Origin: Girardinichthys multiradiatus
Lineage: Eukaryota > Chordata > Actinopteri > Cyprinodontiformes > Goodeidae
NCBI RefSeq assembly: GCF_021462225.1
Contig: NC_061804.1
Coordinates: forward strand, 40,983,975-41,047,974
DNA length: 64,000 bases
Reading direction: 5' to 3'
Shown in pieces: positions 10,682 through 20,950 of this stretch (its first letter is position 1; every line of letters starts with the position of its first letter). The position numbers and the translations under genes are program-made. The notes below the pieces were generated by a model. The model was given only the letters and a program-made list of their open reading frames with translations. It was not told where the DNA came from and did no database searches.

Positions 10682-11266
10682 GTGTCATGATTGGTTTTAG
10701 GAAGGACTCAAATGCAGGTAGAACCAAAGACAAAGCAATGAAGTGAGGTATCTTTAATGAATAAATAAACAGGTCTTACAATAATAGTGGGAAGGAAACA
10801 GGACATGAAACCAGTGTAGGAGGAGCAAGCAGGAAAACAGATAAGTGAGAAAATGTGAAGTCAACAGAAAATCCAGCAATGAACAATCAGAAGCAATGAT
10901 TATATACTGAGGGAAGTGTGGAAAATAACTTAGAATGCAGGTGTGAGTAATCAGGGAATAATGAGGAGCAGCTGAGGCAGAAGGCAGGCAGAGAAACTGA
11001 CGGTGAGACTTATTAACACAGAGGAGCTAAACAAGGATACAAAGAAACCTAGGGGAAGTATCTAACAGATATCTAACAGGAAATAACTCAAAGGATAAGA
11101 ACACAAGAATAAAATAAGAAACTAGATAAAGAAATGAACTAATAACAATAAAGGACACAATGAAATTAAATGAACAAGGCAAATCCTAAAGACCATAATA
11201 AAAAAGGAAATAATCAAAACATACACAAAAGAAAAACAAAATTCATCTGTGGGTCATAACATCCAG
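10682..11266. repeat. Interspersed repeat, A-rich, class unresolved
   Basis: Starts near 'gtgtcatgattgg', runs through a long A/G-rich body with 'tttaatgaataaataaacag', and ends near 'gggtcataacatcc'. The same layout (TCATG start, 'atttaatgaataa' early, A-rich body) recurs at 46553-46993, and in reverse at about 57990-58436. This suggests one dispersed family, perhaps LTR-like or a non-autonomous DNA element. The class is not established. Confidence 0.45.
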
Positions 11267-13140
11267 ACTACAAATCTAATAGGAATGGGTTGAGAAAGAT
11301 TATTGTGCTTAGTGGTTTATTATCTGAATAATAAGACTAAATGACATGACTGCAAATGATTTTTCTAGGTAACAAAGCCAGGTGTAGTTTACTTCACAGA
11401 TAATGACACTGCTTTTTCCTGCTAATGCGGGTCAAGTCATCCCCTCGTACTTTATGTTTGTTCTAAAGATAAGTCAGAGTGTTCACAACTGCATGGTTGC
11501 TTGCTGCATAAACATCTGTGTGGTTTGCATTGCATCTCTTAGCCAAAACCAGAATTGACACTGAAAGCTGAGATTTGCTGAGATGTGATGGAATCTGCTT
11601 GGCTTTTATGTATACTCCCTTTAGTGTTCCAACGAAACGTATCGGCATTATGTTTTGGAATATTTCTTAAAAAAACAAACAAGCAAGCAAACAAAAAAAG
11701 AACACAATTTTGATGGATATTAAAAAAAGTACAACCCATTCAACAAAACAGGTTTTGTCACCATCATTTTCCATATATGATAGGAATAATAGGAATTTAG
11801 GAACTGTTTAATGTTTAAAGACAAAAAAATAAAATGAGTGTTCCTTTAATTTGTTACTGTCCATATGTATTTGTGTGTTGGGGGAAAATAGAGCTCCTCA
11901 TCAAAAAAAGACATTCTGTCTACAAAATTCACACTGAGAGATTCTACTGCCTTCACACTGGGATGTTCTATTTTCAGCTGAACCACCATTCTTTGCAGGC
12001 ACCATTGTCTGTTTCACATTTGAATGGTGTACACACATTATGTAATTTCTCAGCAGTTGAAGGATAGCACAGAAGATACTCACAGTAGCAAATCTGTGAT
12101 GAATCTTCATCCTTGGTCAATGGGCAACACTTATAAATAGCTGAAAATGAGTACTAGACTGTAGGACTACAGTCAATTTGGCACAACAAGCCTCATGGCC
12201 CTTCTCACCATCTGCCTATGCTTTTTTATGCCTTGGTCATGTGGCATCACATGAGTAGTCCATTACTGTTTGTGGCGAGACAGTGAATTGTTTTATATAT
12301 TAAAATCTGTCGTATCCTGTTAACCTGTTTGTGTGGTTTAACACCTACTTCACGTTTTTCAAGTTTTATAGGTTACACTTAAAGCTAGTCTGTCATTATA
12401 AGCTCCATCTAGAGGAGATGAGTAAAATTATGCCATGTAACACAATGCTTTCAAAAGGTTCAGTCCTAATGGACATTAAATGTCAACAATCCTTTCATTG
12501 GCTCATTCAAGCATAAAAACTGCTTATTGCAAGGTACCTCTGCAGAAAGGTTAAACCACGAAAATTATACCTTTATACTTCTTTTCCAATAAACTAGACA
12601 TTTTTATGATTTTAAAATGGTCTTCATAAAATGATTTTTTTTTATTTTGTGATTCTGCATGCTCTTTATCTATTTTTTGTTGAGTCATGAAATCTGGTGC
12701 ACTGTGTGTTTACCAAAAATCAGGGCAGTGGACAAAATGGAAAACATATCTGAAAATCTTATCAATAACACAGGACCTGAGACATACAATACTCTTAAGT
12801 TGATGATCTAATGAATCCTATGTTAGCCACATACAGCACTAAACAAATCTCCTTTTTGGGGAAAGGGAATATATTATACCCACATTTATGTGCAATCAAG
12901 TTTAAACACCCAGATATTTATGGCAACAACAATTCTTTACTTGTATCTACAAAACTAACAAGGAAGCCTTTATATTTGAATGCAAAATGAATTGATTTTT
13001 AGATTCTCGTTTCTGGCTGCAAGCTATTGTCTTTTCTAAATACCTGCAAAAGGTATATTCCCAGCTTTCTGGGGCAATGCCTCCATCTAGTGGTAAAACC
13101 CCGAATATCCAAAACAAAACCACATCCGTCTATCTAATGT
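11267..13140. other. Non-coding stretch, nothing recognised
   Basis: AT-rich sequence with short ORFs lacking motifs. No repeat termini seen. Confidence 0.5.
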
Positions 13141-13420
13141 CTATGCCCATTTTATCCATGCTGGGTGTCAGCGGGCCACTGGTTATCTCCAGCAGTCACT
13201 GGGCAAAAGGTGAGGTAATCACTGGACAGGGCGCCAGTCCATCACAAGGTAATACACAGACAAACAGGCATTCACACGCATATTTATATGTAACAGCATT
13301 TAAGAGTGGTAATTTAATCTACTATGCATGTTTTTGGACTTTGGAAGGAACTTGGAATATCTGGAGAAAACTGTGGGCCAGGGCCTGTATGGAGTTTGAA
13401 CAGCAACTAGTAGCAGTTTG
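13140..13420. repeat. Common fish interspersed repeat ('cagcagtcactgggc' type)
   Basis: Contains 'tccagcagtcactgggc', 'ggacagggcgccagtccatc', 'acagacaaacaggcattcac', 'tttttggactttggaaggaa' and 'tatggagtttgaacagcaac', in the order seen in a widespread teleost repeat. Related fragments occur at 4650-4745, 33490-33650, 37190-37310 and 54215-54750. Confidence 0.6.
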
Positions 13421-13752
13421 CAAAGCAACACTTCTAAAAGCACCACCACTGTGCAACCTGAGAGAAATTGTAATGCAAAATAGTTTTCTTTCTGTTGACC
13501 AAAAAAGGCAGCGTGGAGGAATTACTATGTATAACAATGAATTGGGAAATTCATGCAGTGGTCCCCAGTGTGTCACAATGACATACAAACATTAACCCCT
13601 CAGGGCAAAGTTAATCTCACACATTTAATTCACACATTTCTGGTTTGAGATCTATATCTTATGTTTGACTGAAGGTCTTTATTTTCTGAAGGGCTCTGTT
13701 AGTTTTACAGCACATGTCATAAGCAGATACACTTTTTAAAATATTCAACTGC

Positions 13753-14273
13753 CCCTCGAACCGCCACCTTAACATGGTGGAGGGGTTTGAGTGCTCGAAT
13801 GATCCTAGAGGCTATGTTGTGCAGGGCTTAAAATGCCCCTGGTAGGGTCTCCCATGGCAAAACAGGCTCTAGGCGACGAGTCAGACAAAGAGTGGTTCAG
13901 AAGCCTTCATAAGGACTACTACAACGGGGCACGTGACGTCGTCCAGTATGGTGGAGCAGTTGGAGGTTAGACCCTCTTTTGAACCCGAGAAGGGTTTCAT
14001 TGTTGGACTTCTGTGCCAGTCAAGGATTGTCTATAACAAACACCATGTTCAAACATAAGGGTGTTCATCAGTGCACTTGGCACCAGGACACCCAAGGCAG
14101 GACGTCGATGATTGACTTTGCAGTCATGTCTTCAGCCCTTCGGTTGCATGTATTGGACACTGGGGTGAAGAGAGGGGCTGAGCGGTCTACTGATCACCAT
14201 TTGGTGGTGAGTTGGATCCGCTGAAAGAGGACGAAGCCAGACAGACTTGGTAGGTCCAAACGTATACTGAGGG
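13753..14273 (+). mobile_element. RTE-type LINE fragment, 5' part
   Basis: The 5' leader ('cctcgaaccgccaccttaac', 'gtctcccatggcaaaacagg') is followed directly by the end of the endonuclease domain ('MFKHKGVHQCTWHQDT' with 'SMIDF', then STDHHLVVSWI). The bulk of the endonuclease is therefore missing, as in the minus-strand copy at 58555-61141. The Tyr/His-rich STDHHLVV stretch corresponds to the terminal SDH motif of APE-type endonucleases. The fragment is split at 14274 by an hAT-like element and resumes at 15844. Confidence 0.8.
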
Positions 14274-15843
14274 TAGGGATGGGTACTGAATTCGGTACTT
14301 TTTTAGGTACCGGCCGAATTCCTTGGATACTACCGAGTACCGATTCGCGTAAATTCAAACGGTACCATGTTTCGGTACCTAAACGCATCATTATGACACT
14401 GAGGGAGTGGAAGAGTGGGCGATTTTCCATGCCGGACATGAACACAGTATTGCACGCACAAGAGCGTAATGACATCAGTAGCCGCTGGTACCATCAACAA
14501 AGCAAGCATGGCTGATAGAGAGCGCTGGACAGGATGGCCCCACTTTTCAGAATGCAGTGCAGATTACGTTCGCTGCCATGTTTGTGATGCAATGTGCAAG
14601 GCCAGCAGTAGGAATAGTTCTAATCTGAGGCACCTGCAGCATTTCTCCACCGCTATTCAAGGGGGGCACCCCACCCTACCAACGACTACTCTGTGTCACC
14701 AACGCTGACACACTGAGTTATGTGCGCTTGCACGCAGATGAACACAAGCACATGACAGTAGACAGAAAAACATGCGCTAAAACTTAGATAGCAGGCAAGT
14801 ATAGCTGCAGTTGTAAAAAATTTTGATGGCAGGACTTCCTCTCCTGCAAGCAGCAGCAGGGCTAACTCTCCTAATCCAGTCACCACCGAATAAATGTTTT
14901 TTACCTGGCTTGGTGAAATTATACCCCTGGATCTATTAGACTGGCTTGGTAATTAAATACATACATGATAGGGAAAAGAAAGAAAGATACAAAAACAGAT
15001 AAAAATGTGATAAAGAGACAGAAAGACGAATATAAACATAATATATAAATACAGTAGATAGAAGATAAATAAACATTTCAGAGGTTGTTTCCATAAGAAT
15101 GTTCTGTTGAATATGTAGACAGCTAAAACAGGGTGCAGTCAGAGGAAACCATGGGCCCAGCCATTTATATATTCTTTTGAATGTGTGTATATACACTGAC
15201 CTGGTTAAGAACAAGATTTTTGTGAAGGCTGAAAAGACAATTTTCATCAGCCTCAGATCTACGGCTACAACTCCTGCATTCAGCACCGTTTTCACGCCTG
15301 CATTCGTTAGCGACTCATCTGCAGCCAGTAACATGGCTGGGTTTTAATTTGTGCATTACACTGTGTAGTCAGTTACGGGTTTTAATGTTAAAGAAATGTT
15401 TGAAACATCTGAGATGTTACAATACAAACAGTTGGATGTTGTTTTGATATATTCATTAAAGTTTATATACTGAGAAATAAATATGTTAAATTGAAAGTTT
15501 TTGAGATTTTATTATTAAACGAATTAACATTTATTACTACATAAACAAACACAAAAGTACCGGAAACTGGTACCGTTGAGTACCAGTATTGATTCCCAGG
15601 TACCGATAATCGGTACCGTATCGGTTCAGATGTGAAAGGTACTCATCCCTAGTAAGAAAAGTGCTTGGAATGGAAAAATCTGAGTTAAAAATAAACTCCA
15701 AGATTTGTACTTTAATATGTAATATAATTTTCTTTTTGTTAGAATTGATATTATAAAACTGGTATTGTTCAGGTACCGATATCGAAGTGAAGGTATCGGT
15801 ATTGGTACCGGTATCGAAAATGTTTGATTGATACCCAGCCCTA
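14274..15843. mobile_element. hAT-like non-autonomous transposon inserted in an RTE LINE
   Basis: Termini TAGGGATGGGTAC at the left and the complement of TAGGGCTGGGTATC at the right form short inverted repeats of hAT style. Flanking 8-mers ACTGAGGG (14266-14273) and AGTGAGGG (15844-15851) match at 7 of 8 positions, the 8-bp target duplication typical of hAT. The LINE reading frame resumes after it. The interior holds many GGTACCG-type palindromic stretches. At 14508-14650 it holds a BED-zinc-finger-like remnant, but no transposase catalytic domain, so the element is an internally deleted derivative. Confidence 0.8.
14508..14650 (+). pseudogene. BED zinc-finger remnant of a hAT/ZBED transposase
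   Basis: Reading from the ATG at 14508 gives MADRERWTGWPHFSE, then CHVCDAMCK, a Ser/Asn run and SNLRHLQH. The aromatic W..HF start, the CxxC pair and the SNL-H-L-H segment have the order of a BED finger, the DNA-binding domain at the N-terminus of many hAT transposases. The frame continues only briefly and no dimerisation or catalytic region follows. It is the stub left after internal deletion of the parent transposon. Confidence 0.6.
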
Positions 15844-16150
15844 AGTGAGGGTCTGTGTGGAACATCTGGTGGAGCCCTCGGCCAGGGATGTATTCAACTC
15901 CCACCTTCGGCAGAGCTTGGACTCGATTGCGAGGGAGGTTGGAGACATAGAGTCCGAGTGGACTATGTTCTCCACCTCTATTGTTGATGCTGCTGCCCAT
16001 AGCTGTGGCAGTAAGGCCTGTGGTGCCTGCCGCAGTGGCAATCCTTAAACCCAGAGCTGGACACCAGCAGTAAAGGATGCATCAAGCTGAAGAAGAAGTC
16101 ATATCGGTTCTGGTTGACTTGTGGGACTCCTGAGGCAGCTGAAAGATACT
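15844..16150 (+). mobile_element. RTE-type LINE fragment, continuation after hAT insertion
   Basis: Continues the LINE interrupted at 14273: the frame reads VRVCVEHLVEPSARDVFNSH, then GDIESEWTMFS, the same linker between endonuclease and RT as in the copy at 58555-61141. Homology fades near 16150. The fragment ends before the RT domain. Confidence 0.8.
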
Positions 16151-17746
16151 GTGAAACCAACCATCTGCTGCCCATCAACCCAGTCTAGGATAAGCGTAAT
16201 TAGTCCACAGAATGCTTTCCCAAATGTCAATTTGGGAAAAATGTGCAAAAGGCCTTGTGTTTTTTTTGGTCAGCATTGGTTCTGGCCTTTGAACTCTCCC
16301 ATGGATGCCCTGTTGTCCACTCTGTTTCTTATTGTTTAACCCTTTATGACCGGTGGAAGCGCTTGTGCTCCCATTTGCATATCTATTTTTAATGCCTGTA
16401 GAATTGCAACCAAATAAAATAGAGCAATAATTTATTTTGCAAATGAAACCGGAGAGTTAAACATAAATATTCATATCCTGCCTGGCAGAGTACCACTCAA
16501 CGACAGCCCAGGGAGAAACACCAACCAGCTCAGCTCCACCATCACCACTCAGCCTCCAAATGCCCCGTGACCACACATGCAAAAAGAGGACAACCCCCCC
16601 ACCCACGACAGCCAGCAGAGCAGCACACTGCCAAGCCACCTCAACCACACAGCCAAAAACAGCAGCCCCTGCCCGCCTGTTCATGAGATAGAAACACAAA
16701 ATAAATAAATAAACATGCGGCAGCTGGGTTAACTAAAATATTCTACTCACAATGTGTCCCAGAGCACGTTTTTTATTCAACAGAAACCTTTGCAGAAATC
16801 CAATAAAAAGCACAAAAAACAAACATTATAATCCAGGCCGCTGTGTGCTCCCTACATCAGATTTTGCGTGATGACATTGGAGGATGATCTATCACATGCT
16901 TTGCATGCCAATGACTACAACAACCAGAAGTGATGTCATTTCCTGGGTCTTTTTTCCCCGAAGTGGTCTTTTTTGCTTGCACTTTGCACGCACTACCGCT
17001 TTCGTCTCGTCTTTGAGTATTTATTACTCTTTTACAAACACACATACCGGACACTCAACACACATTTAGACACCTGCAAACACATTTATGGAACTGTAAA
17101 AAGCAGGATGCGCCAAACGGTATTTTACGTCACTCGAAGCTTTGGAGCTTATTACGGTGCCGGATGAAGGCAGAGTCCACTCATCTGGTCTGGATTCGGC
17201 TGACAGTTAAGATTGAAGCTGATTTTTTTGGTGGGATAGATCCTTTCCATGACATGTATGTATATGTTTTTGAAATATTACTTGCTTCTGAGTTAGAGAA
17301 AACTAAGGACAATACACAATTGAAGAATTTCACCATGTTACGTATCATTATTATATTATGCGCTTTATGGATACATCTATCACACTGTAACGTTTTCTGT
17401 GTGCAGTGTTGATGATGAGGAGGAGGAAGAACAAACATCCTGCTCCCCTGAGGGTACCCAGTGCTCTGGAGAGGAGCAGAGGGAGAAGAAGAGGAAGGAC
17501 TCAGCCTTCAGGAAACAGGAGCTGCAGCAGTTGTTCCACTGGCAAGCAAGTATTTGTGGACAGGAACTGTCACAAGGCCCATACCAGGTCCACTGGTAAA
17601 ATTGAAAGCTAATGTTTTCCTCTGTGCCTGTGGTTGCACTTTTGTAAATAGTTTTTTGATGTTCATGTTGATTTTTTGCATTCATCTAATCCCATCTAAT
17701 CGGACTGCAGTACCTGCAACGACCACTAGAGAGCTAATTCAAAGTA
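16151..17746. other. Non-coding stretch; possible piggyBac-type remnant
   Basis: No intact gene. A TTAA-flanked block is listed separately (16336-16732). An acidic then basic stretch at about 17406-17600 (DDEEEEEQ, later EKKRKDS) has the composition of a transposase or nuclear protein N-terminus, but no fold-defining motif is present. Confidence 0.35.
16336..16732. mobile_element. Candidate TTAA-flanked (piggyBac-like) short element
   Basis: TTAA at 16336-16339 is followed by CCCTTTATGACCGG, and the far side ends GCAGCTGGG followed by TTAA at 16729-16732. piggyBac elements insert at TTAA and usually have termini of CCY...RGG type. The inverted repeat itself is only three bases here, so this may be coincidence. 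Confidence 0.25.
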
Positions 17747-17788
17747 GATCATAATCATATGATCTCCTTTGATCATATGATTATGATC
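17747..17788. repeat. Perfect 18-bp inverted repeat with 6-base loop
   Basis: GATCATAATCATATGATC (17747-17764), spacer TCCTTT, then its exact reverse complement (17771-17788). It could form a hairpin. It lies just upstream of the Ty3/gypsy gag-like frame. Confidence 0.9.
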
Positions 17789-17808
17789 ATAATCAGTGCA
17801 GAGCCTTT

Positions 17809-18195
17809 ATGACTCAATGTGAGATTCACTTTGAGCTTCAACCCTCATCTTTTACCTTCGAAAGATCTAAGGTGGCATTTATGATCTCACTACTCGCAGG
17901 CAGAGCTAAGCAATGGGGCACTGTGGAGTGGCAGAACAATTCTGCTTCCTGTCTTTTTTATTCTGCATTCTCTAAGGAACTCATTGGAGCATTTTATCCA
18001 TTCTCAATGAATGTGAAGAGGCTTGTTGTCATTAAAACAAGGCAATCAAAGTGTACTCAAGACATCATATATTTTCATTTGCTTGCTACTGATAGTCAGT
18101 TAAATAAGGAGGCCCTCATGGATGTGTTTATGCAAGGTTTATGCAAGGAGGAAATCAAAGATGAACTCGCTATTTCGCTATCCTTAAACTCTTAA
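17809..18195 (+). pseudogene. Ty3/gypsy gag (capsid-like) remnant
   Basis: Open for 128 codons. 'SKVAFMISLLAGRAKQW' is the retrotransposon-gag core that assembles the virus-like particle, and 'FMQGLCKEEIKDELA' corresponds to the end of the capsid domain. It stops in LNS at 18193-18195, before the nucleocapsid, so it is broken relative to a full gag. Confidence 0.7.
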
Positions 18196-18414
18196 GGATC
18201 TGGAGGACCTGGCTACCCGCATTTACCTCTGCCTCACTGAAAGAAGGAGGGAGACAAGCCATAAGGAGGTTCAGTCAACATTTCTGAGAGGAATTGGTCC
18301 TCGTTTGCTTGACGGAAACAACCCGTCTTCTCCTGAGAGGTCATCGGATCCTGAACCCATGCAGCTGGGACGCTGTCAGAGACAGAAAGTGCTCAAAGAA
18401 GATTATTCAATCTT

Positions 18415-18456
18415 TGCTTTTACTGCAGTGACAAGGGTCATAGGGTCACTGAATGT
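18415..18456 (+). pseudogene. CCHC zinc knuckle (nucleocapsid) of gypsy copy 1
   Basis: One frame reads CFYCSDKGHRVTEC, a perfect Cx2Cx4Hx4C zinc knuckle that binds template RNA. It lies in a different frame from the preceding 'SSDPEPMQLGR' linker, so a frameshift separates them. Confidence 0.8.
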
Positions 18457-18555
18457 CAGAAGAAAGGTCAGAGAGGATCCCTGCTGAGTCAAATATAATA
18501 TATAGATGAGTCATAGTCCAAGAGGCTCTGCATTAACCTTTTTCCAGCCTCCTCT

Positions 18556-18807
18556 TTGCACAACGTTCTGGCTTTGGATGGTCTTCACCTCTCCAAGGCG
18601 AATCAAGTCACTGAGGGCCTTAGTCTAACCATTGGTGGAAATCACCATGAGGAGATCATCTTCATCATTATTGGTTCTCAGCATTTACCCATTGTGCTAG
18701 GGGCCACCTGGTTGAAGAAACACAACCCACATATTGATTGGCAGAATAATACTATTCTGGGTTGGTCTAGGACATGCTCTGCTTCGAGGTGTTTAAGTCA
18801 TAAGTAA
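18556..18807 (+). pseudogene. Retropepsin-like protease C-terminal half of gypsy copy 1
   Basis: 'ALDGLHLSK', 'GGNHHEEIIF' and 'IVLGATWLKKHNPHIDW' match the C-terminal half of the gypsy aspartic protease, which cleaves the polyprotein. The DSG active-site segment that should precede it is not found, so the domain is incomplete. The copy 2 protease at 56661-57254 keeps that segment. Confidence 0.7.
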
Positions 18808-18845
18808 TAAGTCCCGGGCCTCAGCACTTCGCCTTCTCCGGCCCT

Positions 18846-19135
18846 ATGATTGTACCATTTATCTCCTCCCAGGTACATCATCCCCCTAGAGGGCGCCTTT
18901 ACTCTTTATCTGTTCCAGAGAACATCGCCATGAGGAACTTTGTAGAAGACTCTCTTAAAGCTGGCATCATACATCCTTCATCCTCTCCTGCCAGAGCTGG
19001 GTTCTTTTTTGTGAGAAAGGATGGCTCTCTCAGGCCTTGTATTGACTATAGAAGTCTCAATAATATAAGCATAAAGAACTGTTATCCTCTTCCACTTCTG
19101 AGCTCTGCTTTTGACCTTATTCAGGGGGCCAAGGT
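18846..19135 (+). pseudogene. Reverse transcriptase N-terminal part, gypsy copy 1
   Basis: Contains '[20 protein letters not shown]' and '[19 protein letters not shown]', the fingers region of gypsy RT. It breaks off after LIQGAK at about 19130 and jumps straight to the post-RT connection ('[13 protein letters not shown]'). The palm with the LDL and YxDD catalytic motifs is therefore absent. Confidence 0.8.
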
Positions 19136-19138
19136 TTC

Positions 19139-19660
19139 TTGGCTTGCCTTTTTTGCCGCTTTATGTGCAATTACAGTCAGGTTGCCGCACCCCTGCATGC
19201 ACTCACATTCTCCAAGGTCTGTTTTGAGTGTAACAACCAGGCCAAAAGAGCATTCACCAGATTAAAATCCCTTTTTACCACAGCACCTGTTCTTTGCACC
19301 CCTGACCTTAAAAAGCAATCCACCCTGGAGGTCAACGCATCTAACACCGGTGTAGGTGCTGTCCTCAGCTAGAAATACGCTGATGGTTGTGTTCACCCTT
19401 GTACATTCTTCTCCAGGACTCTATCCATGGCTGAACCCAATTATGACATGGGGGATCGGGAACTGCTTGCTGTCAAACTTGCCTTGGAGAAATGGAGGCA
19501 CTGGCTGGAGGGAGCTAAAGAACCATTCATTGTTTGGACAGATCACAAGAATTTGGAGTACCTCAAGCCTGCTAAGAGAATCAATCCCTGGCAGGCCAGG
19601 TGGGCATTATTATTTGAACGTTTTAACTTCTCCTTGTCTTACAGACTTGGGACTTAGAAA
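19139..19660 (+). pseudogene. RT connection and RNase H region, gypsy copy 1
   Basis: '[15 protein letters not shown]' and 'LEVNASNTGVGAVLS' correspond to the start of RNase H; the usual catalytic Asp in 'EVDAS' is Asn here. A stop and frame change are followed by '[20 protein letters not shown]' and '[13 protein letters not shown]', the rest of RNase H. The D-to-N change and the stop argue against activity. Confidence 0.8.
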
Positions 19661-19705
19661 GTCAAGCCCAATGTTCTTTCCATAATCCACAAAAAAACTG
19701 ATTCT

Positions 19706-20945
19706 GTGACCAGTGTTACGGACGGATTTGTCCAACCGGACTCTGTAAGACTCTCCGTCACCATGCTGAATCTGGAGCGAAAAGTCAGAGACGCCACTCA
19801 TAGCCATCCTCCCCTGGATGTCTGCCTAGGAAATTTATTGTTTGTACCAAGCCACAAGATCCAAAAGGTACTGATGCTCTGCCAAAAGTCACAGTTTTTC
19901 TGTCATCCCAGAGTCAATAAAACATTACAGGTGATCCAGTCTCGGTTTTGGTGGCATACCCTGATCAAGGATGTCAAGGAGTTCATTGCAGCCTGTCATC
20001 AATGTAATCAAGCCAAGTCTTCAAGACTCCCATCCTCAGGGTTGCTAGGACCACTTCTTATTCCGTCACGGCCCTCGTCTCACTTGGCTATAGACTTCGT
20101 TACAGGTTTGCCCTCAAACCAAAGGTCATACTGTCATCCTCACTATCATTGACAGGTTCTCTTAGATTGTCTACCTGGTCCCTCTTCAGAAGCCCTTCAG
20201 CAAAGGAGATGGGGGAGATATTGGCTCGGGAGGTGTTCTGCTTCCATGGTCTTCCCACAGACATCATTTCTGACAGAGGTCCTCAGTTCATCTCTCATTC
20301 CTGGAAAGAGTTATGCTCGATGTTGGGAGTGTCTGTCAGTTTGTCCTCTGGATGTCATCCCCAACCGATGGTCAGTCCGAAAGGGAAAACTAGGATGTGG
20401 AGACTAAACTCTGCATCCTATGTGATGCAGATCCCACCAAATGGTGGCACATCTTACCATGGGTGGAGCATGCCATCAACTCTCCTCTGCCAAGGACCAC
20501 TAGTCTCTGCTCTTTCTACGTCGTCCATGGATACCAGCCACTGGTGTTCACCCATCAGGAAAGAGAGACCAAGGTCTCGTCTGCTCATGCTGCTGCCATG
20601 AGGTGCCAACGGATCTGGAGAAAAGCTAGAAGAACCATGTCTGCAATGTCAAAGGTGCAATCCAGAGCTGCTAATCGCCGATGCATTCTGGCACCAGCAT
20701 ACTAATTTGGCCAGAGGGTTTGGCTCTCCAACAAGGATCTCACCCTAAGAGTGGAGAGCAAGAAGTTGGCACCTCGTTTTGTGGGACCTTTCCCAATATC
20801 CAAGATGGTGAACCCGATGGTTGTCCGCATCCAATTGTCCCGCTCCATGAGAATCCACCCTACATTTTGTGTGTCCTGGGTAAAGCCCTATGTCACATCC
20901 CATCAGGACAGGCAGGATTGAATTTTCGGTCCTCTGTACAATCCG
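19706..20945 (+). pseudogene. Integrase remnant, gypsy copy 1
   Basis: Contains an HHCC zinc-binding region ('FCHPRVNKTLQVIQSRFWW', later CHQCNQAKSS), then DDE-core pieces in shifted frames: LAIDFVTGLP (first D), HGLPTDIISDRGPQF (second D), and a segment around 20360 where a one-base loss shifts the SER/DVETKL part holding the Glu. A C-terminal segment ([12 protein letters not shown], '[17 protein letters not shown]', then [11 protein letters not shown]) is readable at 20715-20895. No chromodomain was recognised. At least three frame changes; non-functional. Confidence 0.8.
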
Positions 20946-20950
20946 TTACA

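Larger units (their letters stand above)
17800..20950 (+). mobile_element. Degenerate Ty3/gypsy retrotransposon (gag-pol), copy 1
   Basis: Domains occur in the canonical Ty3/gypsy order: capsid-like gag, CCHC zinc knuckle, protease, RT N-terminus, RNase H, integrase. They are scattered over several frames with stops. The RT palm with its catalytic YxDD box is deleted. No LTRs are recognised on either side. Confidence 0.85.

Noticed and set aside
17399..17754. Acidic/basic ORFs as a host exon.
   Set aside because: Three overlapping frames are open with similar composition, and there are no splice-site-bounded frames or recognisable domain.
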